The notes beneath the pieces are model-generated. The model was not told the origin of the DNA and ran no database searches. It saw only the letters and a list, made by a program, of their open reading frames with translations. Shown here piece by piece: positions 33,291-45,400 of a stretch of DNA of 64,000 bases. Every line of letters starts with the position of its first letter. The stretch's first letter is position 1. Origin of the DNA: Microglena sp. YARC (lineage: Eukaryota; Chlorophyta; Chlorophyceae; Chlamydomonadales; Chlamydomonadaceae); NCBI GenBank assembly GCA_022414725.1, contig JAJSRW010000056.1, forward strand, positions 1 to 64,000, in the 5' to 3' direction. The position numbers were made by a program, and so were the translations under genes.

Positions 33291-35190
33291 TGCCTAAGGG
33301 TGGTTTACATGCGTTGATTTGATTGACCGATTTTTGTCCGATTTTGCTTTCCCCGAAATCGACGTGTTTACACTAAATTTTTTGCTTTGTATTTAAAGAC
33401 TCAAGTTGTTTTTGTCTAAGCAAACTTCAGCTTATTCGAGGAGCCCCGGACTCAGGGAGCAGTCCTAAGCCTGGACCAATGCAAACAAGTTATCATTTTT
33501 ACATCATTCATGATTCATCATCATCATTACATCCAGTTTCAAGTTCAACATCAAAAAGAATCACAGGGTCAAAGGGGCAGTTCAGGGTAGAGGGCTCAAA
33601 TCAACGTCTCATGAGACAGAATCTACGTCTCGTGAGACGATTGGCCGAAACCTAGATTTCACGGGCCCAAATCCACGTCTCGTGAGACAGAATCTATGTT
33701 AACAACGTATTTCTCCCTCAAAAACTTGCGTTTGTGACGTGAAACGAAACGTTTTGAACAACCCTGGTAACCACATAATTAGGGGACGGCAATATTATAT
33801 CATATGCTATCATGTCATCATATGATTAAGGGCGCCTGGAGGCGCGTCCCGAATGAAATTATTCGAATCCTAAATTCAATGTATTTAAATTAATTTAATT
33901 TTATTTTATTTCATGTTGTGCTATTTTAATTCGATTTATTCCTTTCCATTTAATATAATTAACATGATTTGAATGCATGTAATTGCTTTAAATTGTATCA
34001 ATTCGAACAGGATAAATTTGAAGGGCGCCTGGAGGCTTTAATTAATTGAATTCCAATGAATCGATTGATGATTTAGCATTGTTAACTATAAAGTGACGAA
34101 AAATATAGTTTTTGAAAGGTTGTTGATTTTTAAGCAGTATTGAACGTTTCTGTAATAATGTAATGATATGCATGTGTGTACATTGACTTTGTGTTAGAAT
34201 TTGTTGCAAGAAAAATGAGGCCAATCAGGTGTCTGGTTGATTTTACGGAATTTGTACAAGGTATTGCATGTTTCGGCCCAGCCCAGACGTGAACGGTATG
34301 TCCCGTCCTCCTGAACGGTTTTTTGGCCAGCGGCAGGTGGCGTGGCTTGCCCCCGCCCCGCCCCCTGGCCCCGCCCCCGCCCTGCTCCACAAACGGCCCT
34401 GAGGTGGGGTCCGTGGGCTAATTATAGCACAAGTGCCCTAGGGGAATGTTTCGTCCATTGTGATGCTTACATGTTTCGCCTCGAATTTTTGACGACAATT
34501 CTGCTCCCAAACCTATGTCTACGCACATGTTTAAGTGGTTCAAGTTTGAAATGTTAGCTCAAAACACCCTGAAATAAAATTGTTAACCGTTAATTGTAGC
34601 TTTTTTGCCCAACCTGAGCTCCTTTTCGTGAATTGCGATGCTCATATGTGCTCTGGTGAGAATTTGTCCGGTATATATGAGTCTTATAATTCATCATACA
34701 TATAGAATGTTCAACTTTTTGATGTTTTTCATGAAACCTGAAAATTTGGTTGGTGACACACGAACGGACTAACGGACATTTAAATGGGGCTAATCCCTCT
34801 TCATCAAAAACTCTGGAGATTTCTTTCACTCGGGTATATCATGTGATGGCAGCAGACTAACTAGGCTAACCTTACCATTCATATTTGACACCATATGATG
34901 CAGTTTGTATGATATCATACTCGCCTCTGGTCAACATCATATGATATGCCGGTCCCTACTCGTAATCAACCAAGAGGCGCACATTTGTTTTAGTTATGAA
35001 ATGACTTTCAGCCCAGGAGATGAGTCTCCCGACACAAACAAGCGGCACCGAGGATTCGGTTCGAATGGTGTTACAAAATGGTCCTACAAAAGAGTAGGCT
35101 CACTTCGTGTCGACGGGAGATACACGCACACACAAAAAAAACTCCTCCTTGACCTAATGCATCTCCTGCCCCTCTTCCTCCTCTTTCTCC
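33291..35190. other. AT-rich unique region
   Basis: No gene recognised. Contains three copies of the 12-bp palindrome GTCTC(A/G)TGAGAC (33606-33688), two GGGCGCCTGGAGGC motifs ~195 bases apart (33828, 34023), and several ATCATATGATATC-like palindromes. Base composition differs from the flanking satellites, so old transposon remains are possible. Confidence 0.45.
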
Positions 35191-35194
35191 TCCC

Positions 35195-35733
35195 ACTCCT
35201 CTAGGTCTCAAGAACATTCCTGGCAGCCATCACATCTGACTGATCAGTTCCCAGAGTTTCCTCTTCCTCCTCTTCTTCCTCCTCCCAATCCTCTAGCTCT
35301 CAAGAACATCCCTGGCAGCCATCTCATCTGGGTGATCAGCTCCTAGAGCCTCTTCTTCCTCCTCCCACTCCTCTAGCTCTCAAGAACATTCCTGATAGCC
35401 AGCACATCTGGGTGGTCAGTTCCCAACAGGGTTCTACTTCTAGCCAAATTGGTCAGCGCTTAAAGCGCTCAAACGTCAAATTGGTCAGCGCTTTTTAGTG
35501 CAAAAAGCGCAAAAACTGCGCGCTGCGCCCACAGGGGGTTGAAAAAACTGCGCTAGGCACACTGCGCGCTGCCGCGCGCGCGCTTAATAGTACTCTGATC
35601 AGTTCCCGAGAGTGTCCCCTGCTTCTCTTCTTCTTCCCCCCCCTCCTCTAGCTCTCAAGAAAATTCCTGACAGCCATCACATCTAACTGATCGGTTCCCA
35701 GAGCTTCTTCTTCCTCCTCTTCCTCCCACTTCT
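35195..35733 (-). repeat. downstream copies of the terminal CEP104 exon, with an insertion
   Basis: On the minus strand, about four degenerate copies of GATGTGTTGGCTATCAGG and CTTGAGAGCTAG follow the real stop (35640-35700, 35335-35405, 35275-35330, 35195-35250), each with its own in-register TAG. Between copies, 35430-35600 holds an unrelated GCGC-rich block (TTGGTCAGCGCTT twice, CTGCGCGCTG twice, then GCGCGCGCG). Confidence 0.82.
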
Positions 35734-35847
35734 CTAGCTCTCAAGAACATCCCTGATAGCCAACACATCCGGGTGATCAGCTCCTAGAGCTTCCTCTTGG
35801 ATGGCTAAAGCACGTTCCAGCAGAGGGCGCCCAACATCATCTTGGCC
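35734..35847 (-). CDS. CEP104: CEP104 terminal exon: last TPR
   Basis: After acceptor ATCCCCAG, 37 codons and TAG: GQDDVGRPLLERALAIQEEA then LGADHPDVLAIRDVLES. It continues the TPR register of the previous exon (…TDLAVLYLEL|GQDD…) at exactly the spacing of kinesin-light-chain TPRs. Confidence 0.85.
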   Translation of the reverse strand, partial: GQDDVGRPLLERALAIQEEALGADHPDVLAIRDVLES

Positions 35848-36054
35848 CTGGGGATTGGGGGATTGGGGGGGGGGGGGGGGGGGGGTAGATGTGGGTGCAT
35901 GGAGAGCAGGGGTGCTCTATTGTTTGTGTTCCTCGTCTTTACCTTGCGCCCATTCTTGCAAGTACGCTCCAGGGGTGGGGGGTGGGGGATGGGGTGGAGG
36001 TTGGGGTGGGGGATGGGGTGAGGGGGGTGAGTGAGGCAGGAGGGAGATTAGGGG

Positions 36055-36128
<74 letters not shown>

Positions 36129-39100
36129 AGATGTGGTTTGGCTTGGATGGCTAAAGCACGTTCCAGCAGAGGGCGCCCAAACATATCTGGCCCCTGCGGT
36201 GTAAGCGATGCCAGTGGGGCGGGTTAGCTTGGCCACGGGTGGTGTATTGGATTGAATGCATTAATGCATGAATAAATGCATGTATGAATGAATGCATGAA
36301 TGCATGAATGCATGAATAAATGCATGTATGAATGAATGCATGGGTGAATGAATGAATGTGTGGATTAATGAATGCCATACACTTAGAGGCGGTGGGGCGG
36401 GTTAGGGTGGTGTATTTGATCGAATGAATGAACGAACGAATGAATGAATGAATGGATGAATGCATGCATACATGGATGGATGAATGCATGAATGAACGGA
36501 TGGATGAATACATGAATGAATGCATGGATGAATGAATGGATGCATGCATGGATGCACAAAATGAATGCAAGCCTGCATGGTCCTGTGAGCTGGGTAACTC
36601 AGGTACTTTTCTTGCAACATAGCTTCACGTGAGAAATGCAGTTTTTATTTTCAGCTACCAGCAGCAGCTGCTAGGTAGCTCCCCCGGCTTGCTACCTAGC
36701 CAAACCTATAGCAATGTAGTGCATCTGAAAGCTGACAAAATCGTACTTCGAAAACTGTTGAAATATTGGGGCGTAGCCCAGGGGCTGACTCAGGGAGCTA
36801 CCTAGAAGCTGCTGCTCGTAGAGGAAAAGAAAAGCTTTGAACACAGTCAGTCAGGGGAGCTGCCTAGAAGCTGCTGCTCGTAGAGGAGAATAAAAGCTTT
36901 GAACATAGTCAGTCAGAGGAGCTGCCTAGAAGCTGCTGCTCGTAGCGGAATAGAAAAGCTAAGGTGAGAAACCAAGACCCACATAACAAGCTATGGTGAG
37001 ACCAAACGTGTGAGCCATCAAGATCAAGTTACAAGTTTGCAACAGCGTTTTGTCTTGAGGGACGAGACGCTAAGGTAGCGCACCAGAGAGAACAACGAGA
37101 AGTTCAACTAGTCCATTGGCATCACACTGGACATCACACCACTGGCATCACACCACTGGCATCACACTGGACATCACACCACAGATCAACTTACCAATTC
37201 TAAGTAGAGCACAGCTAAATCAGTCAGTGTGTGAGCCACCTCGGGATGGTTCTTCCCATATTTGCTCTCATAGATACCCAGAGCCCTCTCGTACAAGGGG
37301 AGGGCCAGTTCAGGCTGTCCTTTCTGGCTGTACAGGGATAGCAGGTTGCCTGCAGGTCTCGGCACGTCCGGGTGGTCAGGCCCCAACTCCGCTTCCCTGA
37401 CAGCAAGCTCCTCCTCGAAAGGGGCCGGGTCATCAGAGGCTGCGGGAGGGGGGGCGGGCTCGGGCTCTGGCGGCAGTCCTGCGGCTACGTTGGCCATTTG
37501 CTGAGATGCTTTGCCGCCTCGAGCGGGGGCTTTGCCCGACGGGGGGGGCTTGGCGGCCTTGGGGGGGGCGGGGTCAGACTTGGGGGGAGGGGGGACGGCG
37601 TCCCCTTCACCTCCTGCTGGAGCGGCGCCGTCAAGCACAGCATCCACTTGCTCCTTGATCTTGGGGTTTATGTCGCCGGGCAGGGTTTTCCTGAAAGCCA
37701 TTACACAGGATTGGTTTTGGTTTTGTTTTGGTTTTGTTTTGGTTTCGGTTAGTCTCGGTTTGATTTGGCTTGGGTGAGGCCGAAGCTTTTTATTTCCGCT
37801 ACCCAGAAACTGAATTGAAAAATCCAGTATTTACCCTGTACACCCACCCACCACCCGCCCGCCAAACTTTGGAGGCCCATTGCCTTTTTCTACTGGGCCA
37901 AATTGTGAAAACATGAAGACCCTGCACCCTCCATCCCCATTTGGTCAAACAGCAACCCTGCTGCCCCTACTGTATGAATGTATGTTACAGTCCAGAGGTA
38001 GGCCAAAAAGGCTAAAGGGACTTGCCCAACAGTGACAGGAGGGGCTAAAAAACAGGCATTGAAGAACAGAACCCCAAACGATTCACATAACAAGTCATAT
38101 GCAGCGTCGCAAGCGACGCGGAAAATTGGCGGAGTGTGTTGGCAACGGAAATGGAGCTGACCTAAGCCAGTTAGTTATGAGACAGTTAGCTGACGTGTCA
38201 AGCTTCAATGTTTTGCGGGTGCAGTCAAATGGACGACAGGGTAACTCCGGGGGCTCCGCCAAACAACAATACCCAAACTACGTAGCCCTTCTCACCTGAT
38301 AGCTTGTCCCACAATGTCAAAGACCTCCTTGGTCACACGCACAGCTGCAGTCCTGGTGTCTCCATTGGCGCTGTTGTAGGCCTTGCCAACGAACTCCATG
38401 ACTTCGGTGAGGTCGAAGCCTTCACCGCCGCCAGCCTTTGCCACGCCCAGCAGGGGTACCAGTTCCTACACACACAACGCAAGTCCTTGTTTTACTGCCG
38501 AAGACGGCGAGCAGCCAAATTGCTGGCTAAAGCTATGTAACCAAGTTCAAATTCAAGCACACACAATGCAAGTCTGTGTTTTACTGCCGACGACGGCCAG
38601 CAGCCAAATTGCTGACTAAAGCTATGTAACCAAGTTTAAGGTAGCCACGCCCAGCAGGGGTATGCAACTTGGTTTTTACTGCCGAAGGTGCCGAGCAGCC
38701 AAACTGCTGGCTATAGCTATGTAACCAAGTTCAAGTTCAAGTAAGCCACGCCCAGCAGGGGTACCAGTTCCTACACACACAATGCAAGTCCATGTTTTAC
38801 TGCTGAAGACGGCGAGCAGCCAAATTGCTGGCTAAAGCTATGTAACCAAGTTCAAGTTCCTACACACATCATGCAAGTTCTGTTTTTACTGCCAAACACT
38901 CACCTGCAACAAGTTGAGGATACCCAAAACAGATCTCCACGCATTACCAATGGTGTACATAAACACCAGTGATTTTTTTTCAAATCTGAAAGTGGGGTTT
39001 TCCCAGCTTTATGGTTCAAGGCCTCTTCCACGGACAGCGTTTTAGTGTTTTGGTAGCTTTTTAGGGCCAATTAGGGCACACATTTTTTAAAACCTTTTTT

Positions 39101-39396
39101 TATAGGGATTATTTTGCTGAAACGGGGTCAAATCTAGCGATCCCTATTTATAGCGGGGAAAAGAATCCCTGATAAACTCCTTGAACACCTGTTTTACAAC
39201 CTGAACAGGGTGCAGGCTGCTACAGGGCTGCCCACCCCGCACCCACTCATCTTCAGCTGTAAACCATAAACCCACCACTGTGGATAACAAAACCAACACA
39301 GAGGAAACAGTTCTCCTACCATCCCCCCCCCCTCAGGCCAAGTAGCGGCACAACGGCTCAAAGAATGTACGTTTCTGATCGTGACTCAATCCTCCT

Positions 39397-39429
<33 letters not shown>

Positions 39430-42400
39430 AGGCCCAAGTAGCGGCACAACGGCTCACAGAAAGTGCGTTTCTGATCGTGACTCAATCCTCCTACCCCCCC
39501 CCCCCCCCCCCCCTCAGGCCCAAGTAGCGGCACAACCGCTCACAGAATGTACGTTTCTGATCGTGACTCAATCCTCTTACCCCGCACCCACTCACCTGTA
39601 ACAAGTTGAGGATACCCAACACAGGTTTCCATGCGTTTTGGTTCTTGATGGGCTTCACAAACTGGTGGGTGGAGTGAGCCAATCCAGCATCCTTGAGGCC
39701 AGCCATAAACATGATGCTCTCCTTGGCCGCATTACTGCAGGCAGACAGGCAGGCAGACGTTGTGATGAGGAAGACAAAGAAAATGAGGATGGGGATGGGG
39801 ACGATGGGATGCACAAACTGGTGGGTGGAGTGAGCTAAGCCAGCATCCTTGAGGCCAGCCATAAACATGATGCTCTCCTTGGCCGCGTTACTGCAGGCAG
39901 ACAGGCAGGCAGACGTTGTGATGAGGAAGACAAAGAAAATGAGGATGGGATGGGAGGATGGGGATGGAGGATGGGGATGGGGAGGATGGGATGCACAAAC
40001 TGGTGGGTGGATTGAGCCAAGCCAGCATACTTGAGGCCAGCCATACACATGATGCTTTCCTTGGCCGCGTTACTGCAGGCAGACAGGCAGGCAGACGTTG
40101 TGATGAGGTAGACAAAGAAAATGAGGATGGGGATGGGGAGGATGGGGAGGGGGAGGGGGAGAATGGGATACACAAACTGGTGGGTGGAGTAAGCCAAGCC
40201 AGCATCCTTGAGGCCACCCATTAACATGATGCTCTTCTTGGCCGAAATACTGCTGGCAGGCAGGCAGGCAGGCAGACACTGTGATGAGGATGAAAATAAA
40301 ATAGAATGGGAATGAGGAGGATGAGGATGGGAATGAGGATGGGAATGTTAAGAATGGGGATCTGGATGGGGATGAGGATGAGGATGGGGAGGATGGGCTC
40401 CATAAACTACACAAGGGAATTGCTAAACGCCATGGAATAGTTCTAAACTACACAAAGTAGTAGTTCTAAACTACACAAAGTAGAAGTTCTAAACTACACA
40501 AAGTAGTAGTTCTAAACTACACAAAGTAGTAGTTCTAAACTACACAAAGTAGTAGTTCTAAACTACACAAAGTAGTAGTTCTAAACTACACAAAGTAGTA
40601 GTTCTAAACTACACAAATTAGTAGTTCTAAACTACACTAAGTAGTAGTTCTAAACTACACAAAGTAGTAGTTCTAAACTACACAAAGTAGTAGTTCTAAA
40701 CTACACAAAGTAGTAGTTCTAAACTACACTAAGTAGTAGTTCTAAACTACACAAAGTAGTAGTCCTAAACTACACAAAGTAGTAGTTCTAAACTACACTA
40801 AGTAGTAGTTCTAAACTACACTAAGTAGTAGTTCTAAACTACACAAAGTAGTAGTTCTAAACTACACAAAGTAGTAGTTCTAAACTACACAAAGTAGTAG
40901 TTCTAAACTACACAAAGTAGTAGTTCTAAACTACACAAAGTAGTAGTTCTAAACTACACAAAGTAGTAGTTCTAAACTACACAAAGTAGTAGTTCTAAAC
41001 TACACAAAGTAGTAGTTCTAAACTACACAAAGTAGTAGTTCTAGTAGTTTCTAACTACACAAAAGGAATCGTTAATCACCAATGAATAGCGCCAAACTAC
41101 AAAAAGGAATACTATTAACGTACACAAACGAATACCGGTAGCTAACCCCCCAAAAATGCATCCGGACTCATTACCTCCCTGAAGTGCGGTTAAGAGACCA
41201 ACCGACAAAAACCTCAAAAGCAACACATCTCCTCGAAAACTGCGCTGCTCGAGAAATTAGACAGATGAATGCGTTTGCATTTGCACGCGCTTTCATCAGT
41301 ATCAAATTCGATTTTTTCTGTTGAGGTCGACTTGACTCTGAACTGCACTACCCTGGTGCCAAACTACAATAAAAGAATACTATTACCGTACACAAACACA
41401 CACACGCAGTGGGAGCAGCCTGTTTTGGAGGAGAATGTCATCTACCATGACTACACCCGCTCATGTACAAACACACACACACTGACACACACAAAAAACT
41501 AACTCTTATACACACTAACACACACAAACACTAACTCACACAAACACTAACACACACAGAAAAAACTGGACTCATGCTTGTCTAACATTGAACGCTGAAC
41601 TACAAAAAGGAATACTATTAACCTATACAAACACACACACACGCAGTGGGAGCAGCCTGTTTTGGAGGAGACTATTATCTAACATGTCATAAACCACTCA
41701 CACACAAACAAACACAAACACTAGCGCACAAAAACACTAACACTTACACACAGAAACACACACAGAAACACACACACTAACTCACACAAACACTAAGACT
41801 AACTAACACACACAAACACTAACACACACAAACACACACATACACACACACACTAACTCACACAAACACTAACACACACAAACACACATACACACACAAC
41901 TGGACTAACGCTTGTCTAACGTTGGTATCCCCGAGCTTCTTAACCAGCTCTGGCAAGACAGCATCACAAGCACCTGAGATATTGCTCAACTACACAAAGG
42001 AATATTATTAACCTTCGAACACACACACTAACACACACACACACTAACACACACACACTAACACACACACACACTAACACACACACACAAACACTAACAC
42101 ACACTAACACACACACACACGCACTAACACACACGCACTAACACACACACACACACACACTAATACACACACACACTAACACACACACACTAACACACAC
42201 ACACACTAACACACACACACACACTAACACACACACACTAACACACACACACACTAACACACACACACACTAACACACACACACTAACACACTAACACAC
42301 ACACACACAAACACTAACACACACACACTAACACACACAAACACTAACACACACAAACACTAACAAACACAAACACACACACACACACAAACACTAACAC

Positions 42401-45400
42401 ACACAAACACACACACACAAACACTAACACACACAAACACTAACACACACAAACACACACACACAAACACTAACACACACAAACACACAAACACTAACAC
42501 ACACAAACACAAACACTAACACACAAACACACACAAACACTAACACACACAAACACTAACACACTCTAACACACAAACACTAACTAACACAAACACACAC
42601 ACACACACAAACACTAACACACACAAACACACACACACAAAAACACTAACACACTCTAACACACACAAACACACACACACTAACACACACAAACACTAAC
42701 ACACACAAACACTAACACACACAAACACTAACACACACAAACACTAACACACACAAACACACAACACACACAAACACTAACACACACAAACACACACACA
42801 CACAAACTCGAACACACAAAAACGCACACAAAACACTAACACACACAAACACACAAACACTAACACACACAAACACACAAACACTAACACACACAAACAC
42901 ACACAAACACTAAGACACACACACACAAATACTAACACACACACACACAAACACTAACACACACACACACTAACACACACACACAAACACTAACACACAC
43001 AAACACTAACACACACAAACACACACACACACACACAAACACTAACACACACAAACACTAACACACACACTAACACTAACACACACACACAAACACTAAC
43101 ACACACAAACACACACACGAACACACACACACTAACACACACACACACAAACACTAACACACACAAACAAACACACACACAAACACTAACACACACAACA
43201 CTAACACACACACACACTAACACACACACACAAACACACACACACACACACCACAGGAAACATCTACCACACACCCACTCACACACACACAGTGGGAGCA
43301 GCCTGTTTTGGAGGAAACTGTCATCTACCATGACTACACCCACTCACAAACACACACACAGTGGGAGCAGCCTGTTTTGGAGGAAACTGTCATCTACCAT
43401 GACTACACCCACTCACAAAACACACACACAGTGGAGCAGCCTGTTTTGGAGGAAACTGTCATCTACCATGACTACACCCACTCACAAACACACACACAGT
43501 GGGAGCAGCCTGTTTTGGAGGAAACTGTCATCTACCATGACTACACCCACTCACAAACACACACACAGTGGGAGCAGCCTGTTTTGGAGGAAACTGTCAT
43601 CTACCATGACTACACCCACTCACAAACACACACACAGTGGGAGCAGCCTGTTTTGGAGGAAACTGTCATCTACCATGACTACACCCACTCACAAACACAC
43701 ACACAGTGGGAGCAGCCTGTTTTGGAGGAAACTGTCATCTACCATGACTACACCCACTCACAAACACACACACCAGTGGGAGCAGCCTGTTTTGGAGGAA
43801 ACTGTCATCTACCATGACTACACCCACTCACAAACACACACACAGTGGGAGCAGCCTGTTTTGGAGGAAACTGTCATCTACCATGACTACACCCACTCAC
43901 AAACACACACACAGTGGGAGCAGCCTGTTTTGGAGGAAACTGTCATCTACCATGACTACACCCACTCACAAACACACACACAGTGGGAGCAGCCTGTTTT
44001 GGAGGAAACTGTCATCTACCATGACTACACCCACTCACAAACACACACACAGTGGGAGCAGCCTGTTTTGGAGGAAAACTGTCATCTACCATGACTACAC
44101 CCACTCACAAACACACACACAGTGGGAGCAGCCTGTTTTGGAGGAACTGTCATCTACCATGACTACACCCACTCACAAAACACACACACAGTGGGAGCAG
44201 CCTGTTTTGGAGGAAACTGTCATCTACCATGACTACACCCACTCACAAACACACACACAGTGGGAGCAGCCTGTTTTGGAGGAAACTGTCATCTACCATG
44301 ACTACACCCACTCACAAACACACACCCAGTGGGAGCAGCCTGTTTTGGAGGAAACTGTCATCTACCATGACTACACCGACTCACAAACACACACACAGTG
44401 GGAGCAGCCTGTTTTGGAGGAAACTGTCATCTACCATGACTACACCCACTCACAAACACACACACAGTGGGAGCAGCCTGTTTTGGAGGAAACTGTCATC
44501 TACCATGACTACACCCACTCACAAACACACACACAGTGGGAGCAGCCTGTTTTGGAGGAAACTGTCATCTACCATGACTACACCCACTCACAGACACAAA
44601 AGAAAAACTGGACTCACACAGAAACACAGACACATTAACACACACACTAACTCACACAAACACTAAGACTAACTAACACACACAAACACTAACACACACA
44701 AACACACACACATCCACACACACAACTGGACTCACGCTTGTTTAACATTGGTGTCTCCAAGCTTTTTGATCAGGTCTGGCAAGACAGCATCACAAGCACT
44801 TGAGACATTGCTTGCACCTGCACCCTCTCCGAATCCGTCGATCACTGAGGAGAAGAGGGTGAGTGAGCCTAGATACACATTGGCCACCTTGTCCTTCATG
44901 GCTTTCTGTGGTGCATGGCAGCGTAGGTATGGGGAGGATTGGGGGTGGGGGTGGCAGGATATGACAGGAGGGGATAGGACTGGGTGGGGACGGGAAAGGA
45001 GGGGATAGGGGGCTGAGCCTAGGTACACATTGGCCACCTTGTCCTTCATGGCTTTCTGTGGTGCAGCAGAGCAGGAAGGGGGAGGATATGGTGGGGTGGG
45101 GATAAGACAGGAGGGGATAGGGTGGGGGGTGGGGGGGGTGGGGGAGGGGATGGGGCAGGAGGGATAGGGTGGGGGGGGACGGGAAAGGAGGGGATAAGGT
45201 ACACATTGGCCACCTTGTCCTTCATGGCTTTCTGTGGTGCAGCAGAGCAGGAAGGGGAGGATTGGGGGTGGGGTGGTAGGATAGGACAGGAGGGGATAGG
45301 GCTGGGTGGGACGGGAAAGGAGGGGATAGGGGGGGGGGGGGGGAGGGGAGGGGCAGGAGGGGATAGGGGGGGGAGGGGAAAGGAGGGATAAGGTACTTGT

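Noticed and set aside
32290..33322. Open frames of 60-98 codons in the intergenic region
   Set aside because: They overlap SINE and hairpin-element remnants and show no codon or family signal.
37186..37701. A separate 171-residue TPR protein starting at the ATG at 37701
   Set aside because: The acceptor GGCTTTCAG lies between this ATG and the conserved sequence, and the exon joins 38296-38465 in exact phase, so it is internal to CEP104.
43308..44666. A tandem-repeat protein gene with WEQPVLEETVIYHDY units
   Set aside because: Each unit has CA tract plus acceptor CAG before the exon-like part, and the frame changes at single-base indels; an exon-edge array.
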